Shown piece after piece: positions 9,110 to 18,138 of a DNA stretch of 64,000 nucleotides. The notes below the pieces were generated by a model. It was not told the origin of the DNA. It did not search any database and was given only the letters and a program-made list of their open reading frames with translations. The DNA is taken from assembly GCA_036702865.1 (NCBI GenBank), contig DATNQD010000081.1, positions 124,001-188,000 of the forward strand. Reading direction: 5' to 3'. How positions within the stretch are numbered: position 1 is the first letter of the stretch; each line of letters opens with the position of its first letter. Origin of the DNA: Trichocoleus sp. (GTDB taxonomy: Bacteria > Cyanobacteriota > Cyanobacteriia > Elainellales > Elainellaceae). The translations under genes and the position numbers were made by a program.

Positions 9110-10363
9110 TTATCGCATGACCAGAGGCGAAGTTAGACGCAAATCTAGATCTGTGTCGGGGCTAATGGAGTAGAGGGTGACTCGATTGCGTCCCAGGAAC
9201 AGCCCTGCTAAGGCTCCGACAGCTCCACCACCCAAAACTTCTTCAGTCGCAACAGCTCGATCGCCTGTTACCGCAGCAACTCCAGCCGCCGCCCCTGCGC
9301 CTAAAGCCGCTCCTGCAAGCAGTTCTATCGCATTTGCACCACGTCTTATGGTTTCAGTGCTGGTTACAACCGCAGAAGAGGCACTGATTGGCAAACGAGA
9401 ACCATCCGTGAGGGTGACTTCTTTGGCATAGAATTGAGCGCCACCTTGCACCACTCGCAGTTCACCCGCGACTTGGCTGCCCGATGGAATCAGAACTCGA
9501 CCATTTTGTGCCACGACATTGCGCTCGACCGTCAGCGTCACAGGAACGGGTTGAGGTTCTTCTGGTGCGATATAAATTTTTTCGGCAGCACTATATCGAA
9601 CTGGAATTGTCGTGCCACTGGGGATCTGGACTGCACTACCACCCGTTGAAGGCGTTTGGGTTGTCTGACCCACGACATAAGGAGACTGAATCGCTGCAGC
9701 TTGACCTGAGCTAACCAGTGCCTGATAGATAAATGCAGCAACTTCTGCACGAGTCGCAGAGCGGTTCGGATTTAGAGTTTGCACCTCTGGATAGTTCACC
9801 ACAATCCGCTTTTCGGTTGCTGCCGCAATGCTGTTCTTTGCCCAATCGGGAACACTGCCAGCATCTCGATAAGTTTGAAGCGTTGAGGCGATCGCGCCAC
9901 TGGGGGTGTAGCCTAATCCGCTGGATAGTGAAACAAGCACTTGAGCACGCGGAATGTTTTCATCAGGACGGAAAACGCCTTCTGGATAACCAGCCAGGAA
10001 CCCAGTGGTATAAGCTTCTCGAATTGCAGCAGCTGCCCAATAATCTGAGGGAACATCCATGAAGCTCACCGCATCACGAACGGGCGATCGACGGAACGCT
10101 TGGCGCACCATTGCCGCAAACTGAGCTCTCGTCACTGGGTCGTTGGGGCGGAACGTGCCGTCCGGAAAACCACTGAGAATACCGCGGTTCGCTAAGTCTT
10201 GAATGAAACTTTTTGCCCAGTAGTCTGATGAAACATCAGAAAAAGAAACTTGAGCTTGAGCTTGAGCAGGAATTTGAACAATAATCGGAGCGGCTGCACC
10301 TGCAACCGAGGCTAATGCTGTAAACAAAGCAGTCCCAGACTGCCATGCGGAGAAACGAGACAT
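9110..10363 (-). CDS. S-layer homology (SLH) domain protein with C-terminal surface domain
   Basis: The product is 417 residues. After a signal peptide (cleavage likely in AQAQAQ near residue 38) come three SLH repeats. Their signatures are FSDVSSDYWAKSFIQDLANRGIL..GFPDGTF, FMDVPSDYWAAAAIREAYTTGFL..YPEGVF, and VPDWAKNSIAAATEKRIV. These bind pyruvylated wall polymers or the cell-surface layer. Residues about 245-417 form a beta-rich domain (IPSGTTIPVRYSAAEKIY, LIPSGSQVAGELRVV) resembling TrbI/VirB10-like beta-barrel segments. A Gly/Ala-rich helix near residue 350 may insert in a membrane. It has no SLH porin barrel, so it is not a SomA-type porin. Confidence 0.88.
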   Translation of the reverse strand: MSRFSAWQSGTALFTALASVAGAAAPIIVQIPAQAQAQVSFSDVSSDYWAKSFIQDLANRGILSGFPDGTFRPNDPVTRAQFAAMVRQAFRRSPVRDAVSFMDVPSDYWAAAAIREAYTTGFLAGYPEGVFRPDENIPRAQVLVSLSSGLGYTPSGAIASTLQTYRDAGSVPDWAKNSIAAATEKRIVVNYPEVQTLNPNRSATRAEVAAFIYQALVSSGQAAAIQSPYVVGQTTQTPSTGGSAVQIPSGTTIPVRYSAAEKIYIAPEEPQPVPVTLTVERNVVAQNGRVLIPSGSQVAGELRVVQGGAQFYAKEVTLTDGSRLPISASSAVVTSTETIRRGANAIELLAGAALGAGAAAGVAAVTGDRAVATEEVLGGGAVGALAGLFLGRNRVTLYSISPDTDLDLRLTSPLVMR

Positions 10364-10861
10364 GGGAACGTCCTCTTTAGATAGGAAAGATTTGCAATAG
10401 GACTTTTACACTTTTAATCGATCGAACACCCACTCATGTGATCTCTATAGTCCTTTCAACATGGGAGGTTCGAGAATTGTGCTGTAAGTCCGGCTCATGC
10501 TTTCAATGACCCGCGAAGCAAACGGAAGTTCCCCAATTGAGGCGATTGAATGTCAAATCTCAATTTGCAATAAGCCTTTGTATCAAAAACTGCAACCCCT
10601 GATCCAGACAATCTAAAAAACTGTAATGTAGCGATATCGCTCCTCATGCGAAGCTAGCAGTCCTCCAAGCAGGGCTGCTCTTTCGTTTTAAAGGTAAATC
10701 CCCTATTTCCCGTCCCTGCCATATCTTGAAAAACAGCGTCCATGGGGGCAGAACAGGACAGGATGAGAGAAGCAATTATCTAGCAAACCCCCTTATCTTC
10801 GATCGATCCTCTGGATGCAGGAGGCAATCTAGCAAGCAAAGCCTCGATCCCCCCATTGTCC
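10364..10861. other. 0.5 kb intergenic region without a protein gene
   Basis: No credible protein-coding frame is seen. The left side holds the leftward promoter region of the SLH gene. A GCGATATCGC palindrome lies at 10631-10640 and a rightward intrinsic terminator at 10656-10689. A terminator here, with no gene ending nearby on the plus strand, implies a short untranslated plus-strand transcript from somewhere in 10440-10650. I could not match it to a known cyanobacterial RNA (6S, Yfr1, Yfr2). Confidence 0.5.
10656..10689 (+). terminator. intrinsic terminator with no upstream protein gene
   Basis: A 9-bp stem (AGCAGTCCT pairing with AGGGCTGCT, one G-T pair) with a 6-base loop is followed by CTTTCGTTTT. 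It has the form of a Rho-independent terminator on the plus strand. The nearest plus-strand gene upstream ends at 9053, beyond an oppositely oriented gene, so it probably ends a non-coding transcript. Confidence 0.5.
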
Positions 10862-12661
10862 TTAGCCGATCGCTTCCAGAGATACGCCTAGCCAGCCCTC
10901 AAAGTTTTGCTTTTGCGTTGCAGAAGGGTTAGCAATCGGCACGATTTGATAGCTAGTAGAACGGGGTTCAGCCAGTTTTGCAACCACAGTCCGGAGTTCA
11001 TCCTGGTGGAATATCGCGATTTCAATTGAGTCTCCGGGTTGATAATCCTTCAGCCGATCGCTCAATTGATCTGCCCGAACTCGCAACCCATCGATCGCTA
11101 AAAGCTCATCATCCGGATCAATGCCTGCCTGCTGTGCCGGAGAACTCGCTTCGACAAATTTGATTGCTTCACGTCCATTCTCGGATTTAACAGTCATACC
11201 CAGGAAAGGGGGGTGATGTTTGGTATCTTCAGGTTGGAGGCGCAGCCCAAAGGGTTCCAGATATTGGTCGAAGGGCAGTTCTTCCGTGGTGTGAAGGTAA
11301 CGATCGAAGAAGTTGGAAAGGTCAGTTGCGGCGATCGATTCAATAATCTGCTGCAGTTCTTCTGGCGTAAAGCCAATTTCGGGCTGTCCAAACTGCTGCC
11401 ACACTTGGCGCATCACATCATCGAGCGATCGTTGGTTAGTATGTTTGGCGCGAATTAACAGATCCAGCAGCAGCGATACCATTTCGCCTTTCAGATAATA
11501 GGAGATCTGGGAGTTGTCGCTGTTGCTATCGCGGCGATAGAGCTTAATCCAGGCATCAAAGCTTGATTCGGCAAGCGGCTGGACTTGGCGTCCAGGGGTC
11601 GTCAAAAAGCGCGTAATCTCCTTGCCCAGGGCACTCAGCAAGGCTTTTGCATCGTAGATTCCAGCTCGAAATGGAAAGTTTAAGTCGTAATAGCTGGTGG
11701 TTCCTTCACTGAACCAGAGCGAGGGCGTGTAGTTTTCCTGGTCATAATTAAAAACTTCTAGTGCTTTCGGACGAATCCGCTTCACGTTCCACAAATGGAA
11801 AAACTCATGTGCCACAAGCTGCATAAAGCGGTGATAGCGTTCCTCTGACCGGAAGCCAAACCGGGAATAGATCAGTGAACAGGAGTTTTTATGTTCCAAA
11901 CCCCCAAAACCCTGATTCGTCAGATGCAGCAAGAAAAGATAGCGATCATAAGGCAACCCTCCGAACAATTTCGCCTCGGTTTCAATCACTTTTTGCGTAT
12001 CGGCAATGATGCGATCGGGGTCAATATTTCCCTGCCCCCAAATCACGAACTCATGCGGTTTGCCCAGCACCTCAAACCCATAGCGAGCCTGCTGACCAAC
12101 CTCAAACGGGCTGTCTACCAGGGTGTCAAAATCAGCGGCTTCAAAGGTATTGGATTGGTCGGGGACAGCAGGGAGGGGAGTCGCAATTTGCCAATCTGCT
12201 TGGGGAGGAACGATCGTCACACGCAGCGGTTGGCGTTCTAGCCCTGGAATATAGAAAAAGAGCGCCGCACCGTTGAAGTAGCCATGCGTTGAGTCGAGGT
12301 GATTGGTGCGAACCGTTAATTCATTGGCAAAGATGCGATATTGAATGGTCAGCTCAGTGATGCCTGGAGTATCGATCTGCCAATGGTTTTTGCTGATTTT
12401 GCGCCAGGAGAGGGGGCGATCGGCAGTTGCCTCAAAGTTTTGCAGATGTCGCGCATATTCCCGCACTAGATAGGAACCGGGAGTCCAGACGGGCATCTTC
12501 AGGTCAAGCACAGGCGATTGCCAGTCCTGCACTTGCAACGTCACTTCAAACAGGTGAGTCTCAGGACGAGACATCTCAACTTGGTAACGCAAATTCAGGC
12601 TGGTTTGAGTCCGAGAAGCAGCACGGGTTTCAGTAACTCCGGTCATCACAGGTACATCCAC
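10862..12661 (-). CDS. M61 family metallopeptidase with C-terminal PDZ domain
   Basis: The product is 599 residues. The N-terminal beta domain (residues about 20-190) is followed by a thermolysin-like catalytic domain. Its zinc motif HEFFH (in VAHEFFHLWNVKRIRP) lies near residue 285, with a downstream acidic ligand region (FSEGTTSYYDL). A PDZ domain spans about residues 500-585 (FLGMTVKSENG, SPAQQAGIDPDDELLAIDG). This matches the family called glycyl aminopeptidase M61, with a broad bacterial distribution and little-known substrates. There is no signal peptide, so a cytoplasmic location is likely. The start may be the second Met at 12646. It stands alone. Confidence 0.92.
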   Translation of the reverse strand: MDVPVMTGVTETRAASRTQTSLNLRYQVEMSRPETHLFEVTLQVQDWQSPVLDLKMPVWTPGSYLVREYARHLQNFEATADRPLSWRKISKNHWQIDTPGITELTIQYRIFANELTVRTNHLDSTHGYFNGAALFFYIPGLERQPLRVTIVPPQADWQIATPLPAVPDQSNTFEAADFDTLVDSPFEVGQQARYGFEVLGKPHEFVIWGQGNIDPDRIIADTQKVIETEAKLFGGLPYDRYLFLLHLTNQGFGGLEHKNSCSLIYSRFGFRSEERYHRFMQLVAHEFFHLWNVKRIRPKALEVFNYDQENYTPSLWFSEGTTSYYDLNFPFRAGIYDAKALLSALGKEITRFLTTPGRQVQPLAESSFDAWIKLYRRDSNSDNSQISYYLKGEMVSLLLDLLIRAKHTNQRSLDDVMRQVWQQFGQPEIGFTPEELQQIIESIAATDLSNFFDRYLHTTEELPFDQYLEPFGLRLQPEDTKHHPPFLGMTVKSENGREAIKFVEASSPAQQAGIDPDDELLAIDGLRVRADQLSDRLKDYQPGDSIEIAIFHQDELRTVVAKLAEPRSTSYQIVPIANPSATQKQNFEGWLGVSLEAIG

Positions 12662-12758
12662 TACACAGGGTTGTGGTTCGAGTGTAGTATGCCGTTGCTC
12701 AGATGACTACCTACTTCCGGCGCAATCACCTCAGGTGCATCACTTGAGCCTTCAGACT

Positions 12759-13445
12759 TTACTGAATTCTGCCTGCTAAATGCCCCAACTGCCGCATGTT
12801 GGTTAAATAGATCGACTGTCTAGACTGTGAGACTTTGATCCAACCTTTTGCATGCAGCTTCTCCATAATCTTCGTGGTCTCTTCGACCTGGATATCGCTC
12901 ACATCTGCCAGATCTTTCAGCGGAATGTTATAAATTTCAACGCCATATTCTGTCGGTGTGCCGTAGTTTTCACCGAGCGACACTAAGGTATTGACCAGCT
13001 TGATTGCCGGAGGCTGGTGCCGTAACTGGAAGCGCATATTCATCTGGCGCAAGCGACGCACCATCAGTTGCAACATCCGGTGGTGGAGCTGGGAATCGCG
13101 GAAAAGCGTTTGAATAAACCGCTGGGCAGAGATACTAAGCAGCTTGACGGAAGAGAGGGCAACAACGTCTGTCGATCGCGGCGACTCATCCAGAATTGCC
13201 ATTTCTCCAAAGAAGTCACCGCGTCCTAAAATCGCCAGCGTTACAAAGTTTTCTCCAACATGGCGACGTACCTTAACCCAGCCCGACTCAACAAAATACA
13301 CTGCATTGCCCCAGGCATCTTCCATCAGCACCGCTCGATCGACCGGATACTCATGCTCAACGGTAATGGACAGCAGCCACTCGATTGTCTCAGGACTGGC
13401 GGCATTAAATAAAGGAAATAGCTCACTAAACGCAGCAGTCTGCAT
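12759..13445 (-). CDS. Crp/Fnr family transcriptional regulator
   Basis: The product is 228 residues. The N-terminal cNMP-binding barrel carries the cassette FFGEMAILDESPRSTDVVA near residue 80; its GE and PRST residues are compatible with cyclic nucleotide binding. A dimerisation helix follows, then a winged helix-turn-helix (LKDLADVSDIQVEETTKIMEKL, near residue 175). It resembles cAMP-type regulators of cyanobacteria, but the recognition helix does not let me name NtcA or SyCRP1. No Cys cluster for an Fe-S centre is present. It is a single gene. Confidence 0.9.
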   Translation of the reverse strand: MQTAAFSELFPLFNAASPETIEWLLSITVEHEYPVDRAVLMEDAWGNAVYFVESGWVKVRRHVGENFVTLAILGRGDFFGEMAILDESPRSTDVVALSSVKLLSISAQRFIQTLFRDSQLHHRMLQLMVRRLRQMNMRFQLRHQPPAIKLVNTLVSLGENYGTPTEYGVEIYNIPLKDLADVSDIQVEETTKIMEKLHAKGWIKVSQSRQSIYLTNMRQLGHLAGRIQ

Positions 13446-13612
13446 GAATGTAGGAGGGTAGAACAGCTAGAAATTCGTCAGCAAGAGATGGGGATTTGCC
13501 GACTGCAAAATTGAAGACGGCGAGCCGCGATCAACCCATCCGTATTGATGCACAAGTCTAACTTATAGTACCCAGAAAACAGGGAATCCCCGCAACCGTC
13601 TTTTACGTCCTG

Positions 13613-14101
13613 TTAAGCATCTGCTTGCGTGACTCGCTGCCATTCTTCTACCAGAAACGGCGGAATCCGCAAAACTTGCACTTCTTTAGATAGAGACAGT
13701 CTTAGCTTCAATGAACTCGTCGTGGGCAATTGTGGGACGATCGCAGTCACATCATACTCACCCACATGAGGACTCAGTCGCGGTGCCACAGGCGACTCAA
13801 ACACCTGCCACTCATCTCGATCGGTATCAATCTGCAACGGTTCTTGATGCAGGAATTCGGCAGCACCAGGAAACCCCACTAATCGCAGCGTGACGGGAGT
13901 CATCCCTTCCAACTTCGCATAGCGAAACACCACCTGCCAAGACTGCCCCGATCGATCGCGCAAGCTCTCCTGTGACCGAAACAAAATTCCCTGTGGTTCT
14001 TCCACTCGGCTATAGATTGCCAGTGCAGGCAGTGGGGCGATCGTTCCCCATACCAGCACCAAACTCACTACCCTCACCACCCACCAACACACATTCCCCA
14101 C
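13613..14101 (-). CDS. DUF3122 domain exported protein
   Basis: The product is 162 residues with an N-terminal signal peptide (VVRVVSLVLVWGTIAPLPALA). The mature domain (YSRVEEPQGILFRSQESLRDRSGQSWQVVFRY) matches the cyanobacterial DUF3122 family, which is found in many genomes without known function. A periplasmic or thylakoid-lumen location is inferred from the signal. It is followed 36 bases away by the upstream-lying exported peroxiredoxin gene on the same strand. The two may form a small envelope/lumen operon. Confidence 0.8.
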   Translation of the reverse strand: MGNVCWWVVRVVSLVLVWGTIAPLPALAIYSRVEEPQGILFRSQESLRDRSGQSWQVVFRYAKLEGMTPVTLRLVGFPGAAEFLHQEPLQIDTDRDEWQVFESPVAPRLSPHVGEYDVTAIVPQLPTTSSLKLRLSLSKEVQVLRIPPFLVEEWQRVTQADA

Positions 14102-14137
14102 CTCACAGATTCCCCCTAACCGTCTCTACCTCATCCC

Positions 14138-14689
14138 TCACTCTGCCCGCAACTCATCCAACCGCGCCAAAACTTCTTTACTATGAGCCGCAGGATTCAC
14201 GCCCAAGAATCGTTCACGCAAAATGCCGTTTGGGTCAATCAAATAGGTGTGGCGGAGAGACATTGCTCCTAACCAGGAACCATATGCTTTACTGACCGAA
14301 CCATCTATATCTGCCAGGAGCGGAAACTTCAGCCCCTCAGAATCACAAAACTCTGCATGAGAATCAACATCATCGACGCTGATGCCTAAAATTTCAGCAT
14401 TGCGCGATCGATACTTTGGTAAATCTTGTTGAAAGCGCCGCGCCTCTAACGTACAGCCAGAGGTGAAGTCTTTGGGATAGAAGTAGACCACAACCCATTT
14501 GCCCCGGTAGTCTGAAAGCGAAATTTCGCCGTCTCCCACGTTCGTTGGCAAGGTGAATTCAGGAGCAGGCTGATCGATCGGCGGCTGTGGACCTCCTAAC
14601 GCCAAAGCAGAGGGAATATGGCTGAAGGTTGCCATCAGTGTTAGACAGCAGACCCAGAGAAGATTGAGTAATGTGCGGCGAGTCATCAT
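14138..14689 (-). CDS. exported PrxQ/BCP-type peroxiredoxin lacking the usual resolving Cys
   Basis: The product is 183 residues. An N-terminal signal (MTRRTLLNLLWVCCLTL, twin-Arg-like start) ends near ALALG, so the enzyme is probably lumenal or periplasmic. The thioredoxin-fold peroxiredoxin core has the peroxidatic Cys79 in TSGCTLEARRF. Typical PrxQ has a second Cys five residues later; here that position (84) is Arg. Another Cys in HAEFCDSEGL could resolve the sulfenate, or the enzyme may work as a 1-Cys form. It reduces peroxides. Compare the cytosolic homologue at 30580. Confidence 0.88.
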   Translation of the reverse strand: MMTRRTLLNLLWVCCLTLMATFSHIPSALALGGPQPPIDQPAPEFTLPTNVGDGEISLSDYRGKWVVVYFYPKDFTSGCTLEARRFQQDLPKYRSRNAEILGISVDDVDSHAEFCDSEGLKFPLLADIDGSVSKAYGSWLGAMSLRHTYLIDPNGILRERFLGVNPAAHSKEVLARLDELRAE

Positions 14690-14718
14690 GAGTTGTGGCG
14701 TCAGAATCCTGAGTATTG

Positions 14719-14750
14719 TTTACCTAAGTTTACATTTACCCAAGTTTACA
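14719..14750. repeat. two adjacent 16-bp direct repeats
   Basis: TTTACCTAAGTTTACA is followed immediately by TTTACCCAAGTTTACA (15 of 16 identical). They lie in the 181-base spacer between the divergent exported-PrxQ gene and the large HTH protein gene. Each unit contains two TTTAC words. This is consistent with a binding site for a dimeric or tandem regulator, possibly the HTH protein itself (inference). Confidence 0.6.
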
Positions 14751-14870
14751 AAATATTGCGTCATCTACCAATCCGCGCTGCCGACTCGTGTTGAGCGTTC
14801 CTGTACCCTCTGATAAACCAAGCTTGCTATAAGCTAGTCAGATGCAACCGTTGGCATCGGTAAAGAGAGC

Positions 14871-16940
14871 ATGGAACAGCAGATGGAAGAGAGCATTTAC
14901 ATTTTTGATCCTGAAATCTCAGTTGCTCTGGACGATCGAACCATTGTGCTGTCGGCTGAGGAAAAGACTGAGGCAATCGTTGGCGAGCTGTCATTGGGGG
15001 AGAACTTTGTTTCAGCAGAGACAGGACAGCCAGATTGGACAAAGCTTGTACCAGAAGTCCTGACGGCAGAGTATTTGGCTCAACTGATCGGGATGCTGCG
15101 CGACAATTCCGCTTTACCCGATTTGGTGACAGAGCAGCTATTTCAGCATTTGTTGAAGGTTTATCGCCACAAGGTCGAAGTCATTATTCAGTCTCAGGGA
15201 ATTGAGGCGATCGATACGAATTTGCCCCATTTTAAGTTTGTCACTAACCGCAAAACAGGCACTAAAAAATTAGATCTGGTCTTCAATGATGAAAAAATCA
15301 AAGCTTACTTAAAAGACTCCCTCGCTGAGTTCTTCGGCTATGCCGGATTTTGGGAAGAATTTGCCAAAGCGATCGGAGCCAATTTAGTAGTTTGGGTGAT
15401 TGAAACGCTCGAAAAAAAGCAGGGAGCAACCACCTTTCAAATTACTTCATCAGAAACATTTATTCAGCAAATTCAGCAATATCTACTTACTGCTACTGAT
15501 CCAAAGCTGCAAGAGAGAATTAGCTTATTAGGACAACTTTATTGCCAGGACATTACTAAAAAAATTATTCAAGGATTTAAGCTGCCCAATCGTTCAATTC
15601 AGGACATGGATAAGCTGTTGGGGCTGCGACAAAAACTACCGACTCTCACAGAAATCAGCAGTCTCAATCTTGACCCGATTAGCGTCATTCCGACTGCCAT
15701 CCCGATCGCCAGCAGCATCCGTGCTCAACTACGCCCAGACTTATGGCAGCAAAACGCCGATCGTCTTGCCGTCTTTCAATATCGCAGCAAAACAAATCCC
15801 AACAACTACATCGAGCATTACATTACCAATCCCGGTGATATTGCCCTTTTACCCTGGGAAGCTGCCGAACAAATTATTAATAAATTTGGCTTTGATACCG
15901 TCAAACTCCAGCTCATTTTTGCAGCTCGCACGATGGAAGAAGACGAGCCCTGGAAAAGCACATTTACGCTAAAAGCCAGCGATATGATTCATCTCTTAGG
16001 CTGGGATCGAAACCATAGTACGAGCTTGCCAGAAAAACGCAATGCGGTTGCCAGCACTGCCTATGCTTTGTCTTGTTTGTTAGTGAAATCAGTCTGGATG
16101 GAAGGACGTGGTAAACGTCAAATTGATGCCAGTACACCGATCGGCAGAATGTGGGATGTATTGATTGATTTACACGGACAATTTGATTGGGTCAGCGGCA
16201 AGATTGAGAAGCCTGATGAGGTCTATATCACCGTGAGCCCCGGACTCTGGACAAAGCATTTTTTGAATCGGGCTGGCAGCAAAGCAAAAGAGGCACTGCA
16301 TCAGTTTGGTTATCTAGCCAAAGACATTCTCAAAATTGATCCTTACCACCATGAAATGGCATTGCGTTTAGCAATTCAACTCACGCTAGATGCTCGAATT
16401 CGCGTTCATAATCAAAACCCCTACGACTATCGCGTTGCCAGCCTCTTGGAAGAAGTTTTGCCGCGCACTGAAATTGACAAAGCCTTACAAGATAAACACC
16501 GAGCGAGAGACTTAAAGAATCGCTGGAATCGTGCCTTAAAGCTGCTGATTAGTCTGGGTTGGCAAATTGAGTATGACCCACAGACCTATCCTGAGTGGCT
16601 ACAGCCGGGCAGTAATGCCCCCAAACCAGATGACTGGCGTAAAGTCAAAGTAATTGAGCGGCTGCTGCAAGCCAAACTCACAATCAAGCCACCCCATCCA
16701 ATTCCGGGGCTCCTCGCCACCATGAAGGAACCCAAGAAACCCAAACCACTACAGCCTTCTCCTTCAGAAGAATTGACGGGTGATCAAGTCCGGGAAGCCA
16801 GAGTCGCATTAGGCTGGAGCCGCAAAGAGCTAGGGGGATTTTTAGACCTGAGTGCTGACTATGTAGGCAAGCTAGAGCGAGGCGATCGAATCATCACCCC
16901 TGAACTGGAAACAAGACTTCGGAAACTGCTACATCTATAG
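14871..16940 (+). CDS. large protein of unknown function with C-terminal XRE-type HTH
   Basis: I do not recognise a named family for this 689-residue protein. Residues 1-290 are mainly helical and acidic. Residues about 300-600 (LPWEAAEQIINKFGFDTV, LKASDMIHLLGW, YITVSPGLWTKHFL, NRWNRALKLLISLGWQIEYD) read like successive winged-helix modules of the kind seen in plasmid replication initiators. From about residue 633, EELTGDQVREARVALGWSRK onward is a canonical XRE/Cro helix-turn-helix (LSADYVGKLERGDR recognition region). There is no signal peptide. The start ATG at 14871 is preceded by GTAAAGAGAGC. A tandem 16-bp repeat lies 120 bases upstream. A DNA-binding regulator or an initiator-like protein is likely; the exact role is unknown. 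Confidence 0.8.
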   Translation: MEQQMEESIYIFDPEISVALDDRTIVLSAEEKTEAIVGELSLGENFVSAETGQPDWTKLVPEVLTAEYLAQLIGMLRDNSALPDLVTEQLFQHLLKVYRHKVEVIIQSQGIEAIDTNLPHFKFVTNRKTGTKKLDLVFNDEKIKAYLKDSLAEFFGYAGFWEEFAKAIGANLVVWVIETLEKKQGATTFQITSSETFIQQIQQYLLTATDPKLQERISLLGQLYCQDITKKIIQGFKLPNRSIQDMDKLLGLRQKLPTLTEISSLNLDPISVIPTAIPIASSIRAQLRPDLWQQNADRLAVFQYRSKTNPNNYIEHYITNPGDIALLPWEAAEQIINKFGFDTVKLQLIFAARTMEEDEPWKSTFTLKASDMIHLLGWDRNHSTSLPEKRNAVASTAYALSCLLVKSVWMEGRGKRQIDASTPIGRMWDVLIDLHGQFDWVSGKIEKPDEVYITVSPGLWTKHFLNRAGSKAKEALHQFGYLAKDILKIDPYHHEMALRLAIQLTLDARIRVHNQNPYDYRVASLLEEVLPRTEIDKALQDKHRARDLKNRWNRALKLLISLGWQIEYDPQTYPEWLQPGSNAPKPDDWRKVKVIERLLQAKLTIKPPHPIPGLLATMKEPKKPKPLQPSPSEELTGDQVREARVALGWSRKELGGFLDLSADYVGKLERGDRIITPELETRLRKLLHL

Positions 16941-16959
16941 CAGAAGCTAGAGCTAAGAG

Positions 16960-18135
16960 TCAGGAATCCTCTGCCATTAAGCCCTCAATGTCTTGCACCA
17001 CATCTCGTAAAAGCTGCTTTTCCGTGCGGCGAGAAGGACGACGATATTTCTTGGTCTGGAGTTTGGGTTCTTCAATCTGACCCTCACCCTTTGTCATCCG
17101 TTTCGTGGTTGATTCGGGGTCACTGGTGCGCTCGATCGCCTCCTGGTAGTGAACCACCTCATCCAGAAAAGTCAGGTAATGCTCATACCGCTCCCAATCT
17201 CCACGCACTGCACAGTTTGGCTCATCGCGATGAAGGCAATCACTAAACTGACAGTCTGCTTCTGCCAAACGATGACGGGCTTCCGGGAAATATTGATCAA
17301 GGTCAGTTGGGGCACAGTCTAAGTCAGGCTGGTTAAATCCAGGTGTATCTGCAAGTAGTCCCCCATGGGGAAGCTGAAATAGCTCGATGTGACGAGTTGT
17401 ATGACGACCGCGCCCCAGTTTGCCCGAAACTTTGCCAACCCGCAGATCCACATCTGGAATCAAAGCATTGATCAAGCTGGACTTTCCCACTCCAGAAGGA
17501 CCTGAAACTACCGTAATTCGCTGATTCAGCCTGGTTTGTAGCTCCGCCAAACCTAAATCCTGCTGCACACTCAGCAACACTGGGTCATATCCCCAGCCGC
17601 GCAACCGATCGCGCCATTCTGCCTGTTCTTCTAGGCTCACCAAATCCTGCTTATTCAGACAAAGACAAACCGCAAGCCCGGTAGACTCTGCCTTCACCAG
17701 GAAACGGCTTAGCTGCATCGGATCAAGGGCCGGTTCGGCAATTGCAAACACTAGCAAAATCTGATTCGCATTGGCGATCGGCGGTCGATCTAGCTCAGTC
17801 TGCCGGGGAAATACCTGAGCAATTGCACCCCGTCCCCCTTCAAAATCTGGCTCTTCAATCTGAACCCGATCGCCCACAATCACCTGCTGCCCAATTTTCT
17901 TGAGGCGAGTCCGACGCGTACAAAGCAAGCTCTCTGGAATGGAGACGCTTTGCTCCGTTGCTCCGTTTCCCTGTCTCCCTGCCCCTGCCTTTCCTATCTG
18001 ATCCCGGTCAAGCTGCACCCAATAAAAGTTAGCCTGAACTGCGATAACGGTTCCAGTCAGAGGGGAGGGAGTTAGGTCTTGAGAAGCCGAATCGCTGTCC
18101 ATGAGGTTTGGCTGATTACGTCGCTCAGCACTCAT
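16960..18135 (-). CDS. rsgA: small-subunit ribosome biogenesis GTPase RsgA
   Basis: The product is 391 residues. An OB-fold N-terminus (residues about 25-110) precedes a circularly permuted GTPase: G4 LNKQDL, then G1 GPSGVGKSSLIN, then G3 DTPGF. A C-terminal zinc knuckle CQFSDCLHRDEPNCAV is followed by a basic tail. RsgA checks late 30S assembly and releases maturation factors. The N-terminal 20 residues and the ~45-residue charged tail are longer than in E. coli. It is the last gene of the leftward dnaK-dnaJ-tusA-rsgA run, 3 bases from tusA. Start may be Met12. Confidence 0.95.
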   Translation of the reverse strand: MSAERRNQPNLMDSDSASQDLTPSPLTGTVIAVQANFYWVQLDRDQIGKAGAGRQGNGATEQSVSIPESLLCTRRTRLKKIGQQVIVGDRVQIEEPDFEGGRGAIAQVFPRQTELDRPPIANANQILLVFAIAEPALDPMQLSRFLVKAESTGLAVCLCLNKQDLVSLEEQAEWRDRLRGWGYDPVLLSVQQDLGLAELQTRLNQRITVVSGPSGVGKSSLINALIPDVDLRVGKVSGKLGRGRHTTRHIELFQLPHGGLLADTPGFNQPDLDCAPTDLDQYFPEARHRLAEADCQFSDCLHRDEPNCAVRGDWERYEHYLTFLDEVVHYQEAIERTSDPESTTKRMTKGEGQIEEPKLQTKKYRRPSRRTEKQLLRDVVQDIEGLMAEDS

Positions 18136-18138
18136 AAC

